From Saprospiraceae bacterium (GTDB lineage Bacteria > Bacteroidota > Bacteroidia > Chitinophagales > Saprospiraceae), in NCBI GenBank assembly GCA_022844565.1, contig JALHLK010000030.1, forward strand, positions 1 to 58,572: a stretch of 58,572 nucleotides of DNA, given 5' to 3'. The notes under the pieces are model-generated. The model was given only the letters and a program-made list of their open reading frames with translations. It did no database searches and had not been told where the DNA came from. Position 1 is the stretch's first letter. Each line of letters begins with the position of its first letter. A program made the translations under genes and the position numbers. Shown piece by piece: positions 10,004-17,896 of the stretch.

Positions 10004-10210
10004 ATGACAAATCAAATTGATGTAACGAAGTTAAGCAAAATCGACCAATACAAAATTGTAAAGGATATTTTGGAACACAACAAAGAATTAAGACAAGCCA
10101 TAGAAAAGGTTACACCAAATGACAACGAAACTATATCCATGGAATATATTGAAAAAATAATAAGTCAAGATTTCAAAAGATACGAGGAAGTTTTTAGAAA
10201 ACTGGCATGA
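10004..10210 (+). CDS. Probable antitoxin of the Fic/Doc pair
   Basis: A 68-residue acidic and helical protein. I start it at 10004 (MTNQIDVTKL) rather than at the in-frame ATG 24 bp earlier, which would add a cysteine-containing extension. It overlaps the Doc-like toxin gene by 4 bp (ATGA), the usual antitoxin-toxin coupling. No Phd DNA-binding domain or Fic-inhibitory helix motif is clearly visible, so the assignment rests on size, position and overlap. It would be expected to neutralise the toxin and perhaps autoregulate. Confidence 0.65.
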   Translation: MTNQIDVTKLSKIDQYKIVKDILEHNKELRQAIEKVTPNDNETISMEYIEKIISQDFKRYEEVFRKLA

Positions 10211-10614
10211 AATACTTAACAAAAGTCATAATTAATAAAGTAAATTATGAAACTATAATTTCCCATGGGGGTAACTTTTTGGCACCAAATAATTATCTAC
10301 ATGAAGAAAATCTAGATTATATACTTGAAGTAGTAAGTAGTTTTTTGTTTGGAGAGCCAATTTACCCTTCAATTAGTCAAAAAGCTGCAGTTTACATGTA
10401 TTCTATTATCGCAAATCATATATACAGTGATGGCAATAAAAGGACAGGCCTTGAGGCAGCCATATTATTTTTAAGGATAAACGGTAAAAACTTAAATTCA
10501 AATTTAAGTAATGATGAAATCTACAACTTCACCATCGATGTTGCCTCAGGTAACTGTACTCTTGAACAATGCATAGCTTGGTTTGAAGCAAACACAGTGG
10601 CAGAATACCTCTAA
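10207..10614 (+). CDS. doc: Fic/Doc-family toxin (death-on-curing type)
   Basis: A 135-residue all-helical protein, the size of phage P1 Doc (126 residues). The Fic/Doc active site is at residues 71-80, HIYSDGNKRT, with catalytic H71, acidic D75 and the phosphate-binding GNKR. Doc-type proteins phosphorylate EF-Tu and stop translation, while other Fic proteins AMPylate their targets; the Doc length and DGNKRT form favour the first. The Pro that usually follows the His is Ile here. It is directly preceded by its presumed antitoxin and followed 10 bp after the stop by a MITE-like element. The gene looks intact. Confidence 0.85.
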   Translation: MKYLTKVIINKVNYETIISHGGNFLAPNNYLHEENLDYILEVVSSFLFGEPIYPSISQKAAVYMYSIIANHIYSDGNKRTGLEAAILFLRINGKNLNSNLSNDEIYNFTIDVASGNCTLEQCIAWFEANTVAEYL

Positions 10615-10624
10615 TTTTACTTTA

Positions 10625-10803
10625 GGGGAGTTCTAAAAACTCTATTTCTATTACAAAAAACTGCAAAACCCAATTACTGCGGTAAAAGTTAAAAAGTGTC
10701 CTCGATGTAGCTCTGGCTACACCTGCGGTACTTTTCAACTTTTGCCTTGTTCTTGGCTTTTTCGTATTTTTTTCACGACGAAAATGAGATTTTAGAACTC
10801 CCC
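10625..10803. mobile_element. MITE-like element, copy 1 (179 bp)
   Basis: Perfect 14-bp terminal inverted repeats: GGGGAGTTCTAAAA at 10625-10638 and TTTTAGAACTCCCC at 10790-10803. A TTTA direct repeat flanks it on both sides (10621-10624 and 10804-10807), fitting a 4-bp target-site duplication. The interior holds a long imperfect hairpin: 10684-10697 pairs with 10730-10743 at 13 of 14 positions, around a perfect stem of 10706-10711 (TGTAGC) with 10716-10721 (GCTACA). It has no open frame, so it would need a transposase in trans. A diverged copy in the opposite orientation lies at 58273-58453. Confidence 0.8.
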
Positions 10804-10829
10804 TTTAATTTCATAATACAAAACGTAAA

Positions 10830-10933
10830 TTTATACCCTTTAAGGTCTAAATAAGTAAAAAAATGTTAAAATAATACGATATCGGGTATATTTTCATTAG
10901 AAATATGTATATTTGTATCTAAAAGGGTATAAA
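10830..10933 (+). promoter_or_regulatory. Promoter and putative operator of hipBST
   Basis: A perfect 12-bp inverted repeat, TTTATACCCTTT at 10830-10841 and AAAGGGTATAAA at 10922-10933, brackets the promoter. A third half-site (GGGTATA) sits at 10884-10890. A Bacteroidota -7 motif, TATATTTG, is at 10908-10915; no good -33 element is seen. HipB-type repressors bind paired inverted half-sites upstream of their own operon, so these are the likely autoregulatory sites. The right half-site ends at the base before the hipB start codon. Confidence 0.6.
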
Positions 10934-11152
10934 ATGACTGGAAAATTACTTTCTAGCTTTGTGAAAAGCAAAAGAAAATTAGCTAAAATCACACAAGTAG
11001 AGTTAGCAGAAAAAGCGGGAGTTGGATTGCGATTTGTTAGAGATCTTGAACAAGGCAAGTCGACCCTTAGGATGGATAAGGTAAATGATGTATTAATACT
11101 TTTTGGGGCAGCATTAGGTCCTGTCACTATCAAATTATTGGATGATGAATAG
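10934..11152 (+). CDS. hipB: HipB-like HTH antitoxin
   Basis: A 72-residue protein that is almost entirely one Xre/HTH_3 helix-turn-helix: residues 5-65 with KLAKITQVELAEKAGVGLRF and the recognition-helix region RFVRDLEQGK. I start it at the ATG at 10934; an in-frame TTG upstream at 10913 falls in the -7 promoter motif and is not credible. It would repress the operon through the GGGTATA half-sites and help neutralise the HipT kinase. It overlaps the next gene by 11 bp. Length and order match the first gene of HipBST-type modules. Confidence 0.88.
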   Translation: MTGKLLSSFVKSKRKLAKITQVELAEKAGVGLRFVRDLEQGKSTLRMDKVNDVLILFGAALGPVTIKLLDDE

Positions 11153-11474
11153 AGCAGCGAAGATTTTTTTACACAATAGATTTGTGGGCACATTACTAGA
11201 AACGGATATTGGTTATGAATTTACATACGATGCCAACTATGTAAATATGCAAAGTCCTTACCCAATCAGTAAGACCCTTCCATTACGAGTGCAAAGTTAT
11301 AAAAGCAATACGCTCTTTCCTTTTTTTGATGGCTTAATACCAGAAGGTTGGCTATTAGATATCGCTCAAAAAAATTGGAAAATACAGGCAAAAGATCGTT
11401 TTGGTTTATTGCTTGCATGTTGCGAAGATTGTATTGGAGCCGTTTCTGTCAAGGGAGAAGCTAGTATTCTTTAG
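11142..11474 (+). CDS. hipS: HipS-like small HipA N-terminal-domain protein
   Basis: A 110-residue stand-alone version of the HipA N-terminal subdomain 1 (Couple_hipA). Diagnostic pieces are the beta-hairpin start AAKIFLHNRFVGTLLE, the SKTLPLR motif near residue 45, LFPFFDGLIPEGWLL near 60-75, and the end GLLLACCEDCIGAVSV. In one-piece HipA proteins this continues directly into the kinase; here it stops and the kinase is a separate gene 52 bp downstream. In the described E. coli HipBST system the small protein HipS acts as the antitoxin. Whether that holds here is inference. The start overlaps the hipB stop; MM at 11142 and 11145 are both possible starts. Confidence 0.85.
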   Translation: MMNRAAKIFLHNRFVGTLLETDIGYEFTYDANYVNMQSPYPISKTLPLRVQSYKSNTLFPFFDGLIPEGWLLDIAQKNWKIQAKDRFGLLLACCEDCIGAVSVKGEASIL

Positions 11475-11526
11475 AAAGGCGATTTTACCAACTGTCAATT
11501 TTTCCATAATCACAATTTTTACAACA

Positions 11527-12570
11527 ATGAAAAACTATAAAAATAAAAATCCTGCTTATCATCTTCTTGTTGATGAAAATACTTCATTCGCCAGCGAACC
11601 TATGCAACAATCCACGTATAGTGCTAAAAAATGCTTATATTGTTACAAGCCGCTAGGACAGGGCAAGTATCACGCTGCTTGTACCAAAAGATTTTTTGGC
11701 CAAGCTTACGAACCTAGTTTTGACTATGACAAAGAAGATATGTACGCTTTAGCTCAAAAAATAGTAGCTACGAGTCAGGGGGTAACAGGTGTACAGCCAA
11801 AAATCAGCCTGAGTTGGTACCGTAAAAGCGAAGAAAATAGAGTAAAAAAATTGACAATAGTAGGACTCTATGGCGACTATATATTGAAGCCCCAATCGGA
11901 GCATTATCGCGCTCTTCCAGAATTAGAAGATTGCACGATGCATATGGCTGAAGTTTGTGGACTACGTACGGTGCCACATACTTTGTTTTATCTCAAAGAT
12001 GGGAGCTTTTGTTATCTCACTAAGCGTGTGGATCGTGTCAAAAAAGAAAAACGTCACATGGAAGATATGTGTCAATTATCTGGTCGTATGACCGAAGACA
12101 AATATAAAGGTAGTCATGAACAGGTGGCCAAGTTGCTCATGAAGTACTCCGCTACGCCTATGCTTGATGTGACCAATTTTTATGAATACGTACTTTTTAG
12201 CTTCTTGACAGGGAATGCCGATATGCATTTGAAAAATTTTTCTTTACTTGAAACATCCGAGCAAGGTACTTATACCCTTTCTCCTGCCTATGATTTGCTT
12301 AATACAAAGCTTTTAAATCCTCAAGATCAAGAAGAATTGGCACTCACCCTCAATGCTAAGAAATCCAAACTCAGATATAATGACTTCTTAGCGGCATACC
12401 AAAATAGCCAACTTTCACAAAAAGTATTAGACACGACGGTTGAAAATTTTTACTACTGCCAACTAGAGATGAAAGAGGTATTATACAACAGTTTTTTGGA
12501 TGATGATTTGAAAATGGGTTATGAAAAAATCTTAGATGAGCGATTGGGGAGGTTAGTTAAGAAAGATTAG
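11527..12570 (+). CDS. hipT: HipT-like Ser/Thr kinase toxin
   Basis: A 347-residue HipA C-terminal-domain kinase. I start it at ATG 11527; the open frame extends upstream only into the end of hipS. The first 55 residues carry a zinc-knuckle-like C36-x2-C39, H49-x2-C52 set, common in Bacteroidota HipA kinases. Kinase features in order: Gly-rich loop SQGVTGVQPK at 83-92, ATP-binding K121 in YILKPQS, catalytic loop GNADMHLKN with D232 and N237, and Mg2+-binding D256 in SPAYDLL. HipA phosphorylates GltX and E. coli HipT phosphorylates TrpS; the target here is unknown. It ends 6 bp from a convergent gene. Confidence 0.88.
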   Translation: MKNYKNKNPAYHLLVDENTSFASEPMQQSTYSAKKCLYCYKPLGQGKYHAACTKRFFGQAYEPSFDYDKEDMYALAQKIVATSQGVTGVQPKISLSWYRKSEENRVKKLTIVGLYGDYILKPQSEHYRALPELEDCTMHMAEVCGLRTVPHTLFYLKDGSFCYLTKRVDRVKKEKRHMEDMCQLSGRMTEDKYKGSHEQVAKLLMKYSATPMLDVTNFYEYVLFSFLTGNADMHLKNFSLLETSEQGTYTLSPAYDLLNTKLLNPQDQEELALTLNAKKSKLRYNDFLAAYQNSQLSQKVLDTTVENFYYCQLEMKEVLYNSFLDDDLKMGYEKILDERLGRLVKKD

Positions 12571-12576
12571 ATGTAC

Positions 12577-14937
12577 CTATTTCTTAATTTCTTCAGCACC
12601 TCCCTTGAGTTTGACAATACATCGTATTTGTAAATCTGATTCATCTGACATTTTACAATCAAACTTCAAAGTGTGTTTGCCTTTTTTTAACATCGGGATG
12701 GTTTGATTTATTATGATGTCTTTCACATATTCGCCTTTTTTGTTGTATAATTTTGCGCTTTTGCCATCGCATGCAATAGAGGTACCTGCGTCATATTCAC
12801 CTTTTAATTCTACAAGAAAATAGCCATCCAATTCGATCCATGGATTGATCACTTTTCCTTCTTTGCCCATCATAGTCAATGTAAAGTTGAGGTCTTGATC
12901 TGCCTCCTCGTTTGTAAATTCCCATTTTGAAAAAGTGGGTTCACCGGGCTGTAATACTTTTGGCTGATGCTCAAATTTATACTTCTTAAATTGGTACAAC
13001 TTCCACGAAGCGTTATGTTTTTCTAATCGAAAATCATTTTCTGGATTTTTTAATCGGGCTATTTGGTCAGTTGAGAAAATTTTTGATCTATAAGCTTCTT
13101 GCCAGAGTTTAACCAAAGCAAGTAATTGAGCAGTATTTGGATTTTTTTGCAAGCTTTTGTACCGAGCTACTAGGGCAAACCCTGCATTGTATCCAGCAGC
13201 TCGAGCCATCATCCATTCTATATCTTCTATTGTTGTTGAGGCAGAGAGCAAAAACCAACCCAACATATTAGGCATGTAATTGCGCTCCAAAAAAGGTTGA
13301 TTTTCCAGTCGATAATCACCTTGTGACTCTCTAAATCCGCCATACCACGGCTCTCCCCAATTCCAATAATGACATAGGTGCCAATAATAGTGATAAGACC
13401 GGCTTGTACCATTGACCAAAGTATGTTTTGTATCCTTGATCACTTTGTCAGCAAAGACCTGCATACCATAATCACCTTCCCCCGAAGCTAAGCAACCTTC
13501 ATGCCCATCAAAATCCATATGCGAGACTCCCGTTTCAGTAAAAAAGCGCCCCAAGTTGCCTGCTATTTCTTCTAACATTTCAAAATTTGGAAAGAGCGTG
13601 TTGTATGGATAATCAAACAACATTCCAGCCTTCGACCCCTTACTGTGAGCAGAAGCTTTAGTGCCGAATACGCCTCGCTGACAATCCAATAACCGGTAAG
13701 GCTTATCTTTAGACACCTCCCTAAAACGGATGATTTCATCTCCTATCAACACAGCTCTTAAAGTACTTGACTCGATATTTTTGAAGTAAAAATCAGAGGC
13801 TACGGGTATCTCTGTAGCTTCAGCACTCACCACATCTGTCAACTCAGATGAACCCGTCACTGACAATCGCTTATCCGGTACGGGTGTTACATAAGGATCG
13901 TTGGTATTGATGAAAGTACTCAAAGTGTGAACACCTATTCTTAATCCTTTTGCCTTTGCTTTATCTACACAAGTCTTCATGCCTGCTATTCCATTAGGAA
14001 AAGCTATAGAATCTAAGATAAAATGCCCCCATGACTGGAAAGGCCCCTCATGATAAAGCGAAGCAAGACCTGCTTGTTGGGTATAAGCGAGCATGGTATC
14101 CACTGTCTTTTCGTCAAAATCAGAAATTAAATACGCCCTCCCTGTCTCAGGTGATTGTTTAAACCAAATCCCATCGATCAGCGCATGTGGCAACCCTTCT
14201 GCTACCTCTATATCACCAATCCTCGATAATACTTCAGACTCCTCACAACCAAAAAGAGCTATCTTTGAGCAAATAGTTGTTTCATTAGGTATCGCTTTTA
14301 CTGGCATCTCAGGCCGTCTCCACACCGTAAGCATCCGATCCTTAGACCGATTAAGGCTAAACGCTTGTAAGCTACTACCATAGGGCTGTACTGTGGCTGT
14401 TGATCCTATTGCTGTTGCTCCGCTTTCTTTGTTGGCACCTTCTGAGGTATGGAATACACCACCAACAGTCTTTGGATTAAGTGCCTGTAGGCCAATAGCA
14501 AAATTTCCATCTCTCACGATTCCTACTACTTCACCAATCGTTTTATTGATGACGGTAGGATAAGGACCCCAAATTACTGCATTGACCTTTTCCTTATCTG
14601 ACAGTTTGATCAATTCGAGGGAGATATGGGTTTTCTTTTGTACTACCTTTAGTTGAGCCAAAATTCCAATATTTTGATATTGGAGCGACATCGTCCCCGA
14701 CTTAAATGTTGCTTTTGTAGGCATATACCACTGATCACCAACTCTGATTTGGAGTATTGGTGCCTGCGCTTCTGATGATAGATAGTTATTGCCAGAATTG
14801 TTGCCAAACATTGCTATGACTTGCCCTTTGTCCGATACTTCCATGTTCCAATCCTGAGTTTTTAGCTGAATTTTCTGGGCATTGATCATGGAGCAAACCA
14901 GTGTTATCAAATAAAAAGTAGTTATTATCTTTCTCAT
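12577..14937 (-). CDS. Secreted TIM-barrel glycosidase-like protein
   Basis: A 786-residue exported protein with signal peptide (residues 1-20, ending SMINAQ). Residues of about 22-240 look like a beta-sandwich domain. The central part (about 260-620) has TIM-barrel strand motifs seen in clan GH-D/GH-31-like glycosidases: GIWFKQSP, ASLYHEGPFQSWGHF, GLRIGVHTLSTF, and HMDFDGHEG near residue 475, with acidic residues that could be catalytic. The last 140 residues form beta-rich, carbohydrate-binding-like modules. I cannot place it in a numbered GH family, so substrate and activity are open. It stands alone on the minus strand, convergent with hipT and divergent from the YdeI-like gene. Confidence 0.6.
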   Translation of the reverse strand: MRKIITTFYLITLVCSMINAQKIQLKTQDWNMEVSDKGQVIAMFGNNSGNNYLSSEAQAPILQIRVGDQWYMPTKATFKSGTMSLQYQNIGILAQLKVVQKKTHISLELIKLSDKEKVNAVIWGPYPTVINKTIGEVVGIVRDGNFAIGLQALNPKTVGGVFHTSEGANKESGATAIGSTATVQPYGSSLQAFSLNRSKDRMLTVWRRPEMPVKAIPNETTICSKIALFGCEESEVLSRIGDIEVAEGLPHALIDGIWFKQSPETGRAYLISDFDEKTVDTMLAYTQQAGLASLYHEGPFQSWGHFILDSIAFPNGIAGMKTCVDKAKAKGLRIGVHTLSTFINTNDPYVTPVPDKRLSVTGSSELTDVVSAEATEIPVASDFYFKNIESSTLRAVLIGDEIIRFREVSKDKPYRLLDCQRGVFGTKASAHSKGSKAGMLFDYPYNTLFPNFEMLEEIAGNLGRFFTETGVSHMDFDGHEGCLASGEGDYGMQVFADKVIKDTKHTLVNGTSRSYHYYWHLCHYWNWGEPWYGGFRESQGDYRLENQPFLERNYMPNMLGWFLLSASTTIEDIEWMMARAAGYNAGFALVARYKSLQKNPNTAQLLALVKLWQEAYRSKIFSTDQIARLKNPENDFRLEKHNASWKLYQFKKYKFEHQPKVLQPGEPTFSKWEFTNEEADQDLNFTLTMMGKEGKVINPWIELDGYFLVELKGEYDAGTSIACDGKSAKLYNKKGEYVKDIIINQTIPMLKKGKHTLKFDCKMSDESDLQIRCIVKLKGGAEEIKK

Positions 14938-15260
14938 TGTATTCTTATTGACTTATGATATTGTATTGTCCTCACCTGTGTATATGAGCAAATCTCCGTA
15001 CAATTATAAGGATAAAAAAAGGAGAATTATTTAAAAAAGCAATGTATTTTTTTATCCATTGGTTAATGGTTCACCAAATTTGTTTGAAACCTCTCAAATC
15101 AGTTCAAATCTGTTATCTCACTTATACTAATGCCCTCTGCCATCTATGCTCTATGCCATCTATGCCATTTATGCCCTTCACTTCCTAAAAAACTCCAATA
15201 ATCATATATTTGGTTTATATAATAATATTTACCTTTCGCCCAAAATAAGATCCTTACAAG
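14938..15260. other. Divergent intergenic region with short repeats
   Basis: Separates divergent genes and so holds both promoters. A -7 motif for the rightward gene, TATATTTG, lies at 15205-15212. Near 15131-15175 the strings CTATGC and GCCAT recur several times (ATGCCATCTATGC-like), a short imperfect tandem repeat. No open frame or RNA gene was seen. Confidence 0.45.
15205..15212 (+). promoter_or_regulatory. Bacteroidota -7 promoter motif (ydeI-like gene)
   Basis: TATATTTG matches the TAnnTTTG consensus, 48 bp before the start codon. No matching -33 TTTG is seen at the usual spacing, so this is a partial match. Confidence 0.45.
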
Positions 15261-15773
15261 ATGCAATCTACCTTTACCACCCATCTACTTCATTTTGAAG
15301 ATAGCAATATTTGGGGCTACTATTTACCTGTGCCCTTAGACATTGCACTTGCTTATAAATCTGCCAAAATAACCCGATTGATTTGCCATATTCCCATCCT
15401 CAACCATCAAATGCCATGTGCCATCATGCCACGCGGTGATGACCGATTTTTCATCATGTTTAACAAAGAATCCGTCAAAAAATTTAAGCTCCTCGAAGGC
15501 ATACAATTAGACATAACCCTCACCGAAGACACCTCAGAGTTTGGCATGCCCCTCTGCGAAGAACTAGAAATCCTGCTCTCAGAAGACAAAGACTTTGCCC
15601 ACTTCTTCCGTAAACTTACTCCCGGCAAACAACGCAACATCATCTATTACGTAGGTAAACCAAAATCTTCCGACCTTCGTATCCGCACTGCCATCGTATT
15701 TGCCAATCACCTTAAAACTAGAGCTGGCGGCCTTGACTTTAAGATCTTGCATCAGGAGATGAAGGAGAAGTAA
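15261..15773 (+). CDS. YdeI/OmpD-associated family protein with DUF1905-like N-terminus
   Basis: A 170-residue cytoplasmic protein. The first 95 residues resemble DUF1905, a small beta-barrel, with ICHIPILNHQMPCAIMPRGD and an FIMFNKESVKKF segment. The C-terminal part, DFAHFFRKLTPGKQRNIIYY followed by SDLRIRTAIVFANHL, is the YdeI/OmpD-associated signature. The biochemical role of these widespread proteins is unsettled; bacteriocin resistance was proposed for E. coli YdeI. The gene is higher in GC than its downstream surroundings and appears monocistronic, with its own promoter motif upstream. Confidence 0.8.
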   Translation: MQSTFTTHLLHFEDSNIWGYYLPVPLDIALAYKSAKITRLICHIPILNHQMPCAIMPRGDDRFFIMFNKESVKKFKLLEGIQLDITLTEDTSEFGMPLCEELEILLSEDKDFAHFFRKLTPGKQRNIIYYVGKPKSSDLRIRTAIVFANHLKTRAGGLDFKILHQEMKEK

Positions 15774-16218
15774 GAGCTCTTTGATGTTTTTGCTATTTCT
15801 AAGTGTTGTTAGGGAGACTTTGGATTAGATAGTTTTAGGTGTGTATTAACTGTTTTGAGTATTCAATTGTAGTGGACATTTTTCTAGAAATGATATAAAA
15901 AGGATAATTAAATAGATTTAGGGGGGAAGGAGAAGGAATAGGGTTAAAACACGGTGTGAAAAAGGGTGATTTAACGGTATGAAATACGAGAATCTAGTTA
16001 GATATTTGCCTCATTACACATGCTTACTCTCAAAATTAAAATTTAATAATTTTATAACATCATTTATTCTGTATAAATAGATGATTTTAAATAATTGTAT
16101 CTAATTTAATATGATAATAAGATTTATAAAATTTATATTTAAGAAAATGTAAAATATAAAAAATGTCTTTCTATCTTTATGTTTTAATAGTATAATCAAT
16201 ATAAAATATCTTATCCCA
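15774..16218. other. AT-rich gap before the large gene array
   Basis: Very AT-rich, with no open frame above about 30 codons and no clear terminator hairpin after the YdeI-like gene. It probably contains the promoter region for the downstream array, but I see no full TAnnTTTG motif at a convincing spacing. Confidence 0.35.
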
Positions 16219-16395
16219 ATGGCAAACAAAACAATAAATACCGCTTTCTCAATACTACTCTTTTCAACCTATCTAGCAGCACAAAAGAATAACTCTTCCA
16301 TATCCTATATCAAAATAGTCGAAGCATTACAAATTAAAGAAAGAAAACAGATATCGGCCACTCAAAGGTACACTAATGGAAACTGTATTATCTAA
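16219..16395 (+). CDS. Small exported protein or remnant (58 aa)
   Basis: An open frame of 58 codons beginning MANKTINTAFSILLF, with a good Sec signal peptide and an A-x-A-Q cleavage site (TYLAAQKN), leaving a mature part of about 37 residues. After the TAA the same frame stays readable for 12 codons (SENYDENY) to a TGA. Another frame near 16440-16490 reads GFWRYKKYLGEEE before a TAG. This pattern suggests the 5' part of a longer, decayed secreted-protein gene, although a genuine small secreted peptide is possible. It sits about 160 bp before the first gene of the large array. Confidence 0.45.
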   Translation: MANKTINTAFSILLFSTYLAAQKNNSSISYIKIVEALQIKERKQISATQRYTNGNCII

Positions 16396-16553
16396 AGTGA
16401 AAATTATGATGAAAACTATGTGACTTCGTTTTGAGTGATTAAGGTTTCTGGAGATATAAAAAGTACTTAGGAGAAGAAGAGTAGGAATTGAAAAAATAAT
16501 TTTTAAGATTATATCGAAGACAAAATGTATTTAAATGTAGTAAAACAATCAAT

Positions 16554-17165
16554 ATGAAGTCATTAATTTTAACTTGTTTAGTTTTTGTAGGGCTAAGTGG
16601 TCAAATTTTTTCTACTCCATCATTGGATTCTTTAAAAAATACTCACATAAAGATTGATAGTCTTACTAAAAGTATAGACTCATTATCCAAAAGAGTAGAT
16701 GTTTTAGAAAAAATTATTACAGAGCCAGAAAAGAAAGAATGCACAGGCGAAGTCAAAGGTTTTGGAGAATGGTTTGTTGTTCTATTTATGCCTGTTGTAA
16801 TGTTGTTGTTTTCAATTGTATTCTTTTTTGTGTTTAAAAACTCGGCTGAATTTAAAGTAAGTAAGCTTATTGGCATAGGTATGAGTAAACAAAATGGAGA
16901 AGCAGTAGAAGGCCAAAGTACTTCGCGTTTTATCTTGTTACTTACTGGGCTAACAGCTATTTTTGTATCAACAACATTAGTCATGTATTATGGATATATG
17001 ATGGTAGCTCAGTGTAATAATGTTTTGGATCTGGATGGGTTATGGAAGATTTTAGCTGGTCTAGGCATAGGCATCATACCTTATGGTATCAATGTGTGGA
17101 ATAAAAATGTAAAAGAAGAAGCTGCTACCGGGACAGCTACTAATCCACAAACTCCACAAACATAA
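16554..17165 (+). CDS. Exported two-TM membrane protein, first gene of the array
   Basis: A 203-residue protein with an N-terminal signal peptide (MKSLILTCLVFVGLSGQIFS). A short coiled coil with SLTKSIDSLSKRVDVLEKI heptads covers residues 28-56. Two membrane segments follow, near 72-95 (ending VFFFVF) and 122-150. The tail is polar and rich in Thr and Ala (ATGTATNPQTPQT). No known family recognised. It is followed after 5 bp by the TM-anchored pYEATS-like gene, so the two membrane proteins probably work together, for example as a membrane complex with a periplasmic coiled coil and a cytoplasmic loop. It may be the first gene of the 25-kb unit. Confidence 0.7.
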   Translation: MKSLILTCLVFVGLSGQIFSTPSLDSLKNTHIKIDSLTKSIDSLSKRVDVLEKIITEPEKKECTGEVKGFGEWFVVLFMPVVMLLFSIVFFFVFKNSAEFKVSKLIGIGMSKQNGEAVEGQSTSRFILLLTGLTAIFVSTTLVMYYGYMMVAQCNNVLDLDGLWKILAGLGIGIIPYGINVWNKNVKEEAATGTATNPQTPQT

Positions 17166-17170
17166 TTATC

Positions 17171-17878
17171 ATGAAGGATATAATAGACACATTAAGAGGA
17201 CTCACTGAAGTATTAAACTGGCAAGTGACCACCTTAATTATATTGTTTATGGTAAGAAAACATCTGGGATTGGTGTTTACAGGCATAAATAACTTGCTAA
17301 ATCGGACAACTGAAATTTTTATTGATGGTAATAAAATAAAAGTTGTTGCTTCTGACGCTTCAAAATTAGAACAAGTTAAGAACAAATTGGAAAACCAAAA
17401 AGAAGAACTCAAGAATAGTCTGAATGTTGTTGTACAGGCTGTGTCAGAGGAGATGATGAAAAAAAATAATAGATGGCAAAAAAATCAAGGATTAGAAAGC
17501 AATGTTGATTTAAAAACTAAAGATTCAAGTAAAATTGATGATGACCCACAGAAAGGCAAATGGGGAGGGCGTAGTACTGACGGTAATAAAAGATTAATTG
17601 CTACTGTAACACCTTTAGAAAATTCTCCCAATTTCTTTAAGGTGAAACTACTAGTCATTTCTAATGATAAGTCCAAGTTTCTTGGAAGGGTCAAATTCCA
17701 TCTGCACCCTTCGTTTGGCAATTCTGTAAGAACCGTTGATTCCGAAAATGGCGAAGCACAACTTAATCTCATTTCTTATGGAGCCTTTACAGTGGGTGTG
17801 GAAACAGAAGATGGAACAAAATTGGAATTGGATTTAGCGGAGGATAAAAGTTTTCCGGAGGTATTTAGAGCGAATTAA
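17171..17878 (+). CDS. Membrane-anchored pYEATS-like domain protein
   Basis: A 235-residue protein. Residues 15-40 form one membrane segment (a WQVTTLIILFMVRK stretch), 63-100 a coiled coil, and 128-235 a beta-sandwich with the signature of prokaryotic YEATS (pYEATS) domains: KWGGRSTDGNKRL at 130-142, VKFHLHPSFGNSV at 174-186 and ISYGAFTVGVET at 201-212. pYEATS domains have been predicted by comparative genomics to be ligand-sensing modules in bacterial conflict systems; no function has been shown for this branch. It would face the cytoplasm or periplasm as a sensor. It is 18 bp from the next gene. I recall the family from its motif pattern rather than from a search. Confidence 0.72.
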   Translation: MKDIIDTLRGLTEVLNWQVTTLIILFMVRKHLGLVFTGINNLLNRTTEIFIDGNKIKVVASDASKLEQVKNKLENQKEELKNSLNVVVQAVSEEMMKKNNRWQKNQGLESNVDLKTKDSSKIDDDPQKGKWGGRSTDGNKRLIATVTPLENSPNFFKVKLLVISNDKSKFLGRVKFHLHPSFGNSVRTVDSENGEAQLNLISYGAFTVGVETEDGTKLELDLAEDKSFPEVFRAN

Positions 17879-17896
17879 AAAGTAAAATCATAACAA

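Noticed and set aside
10897-11193. Open frame antisense to hipB
   Set aside because: It is a shadow of the hipB frame and covers the hipBST promoter.
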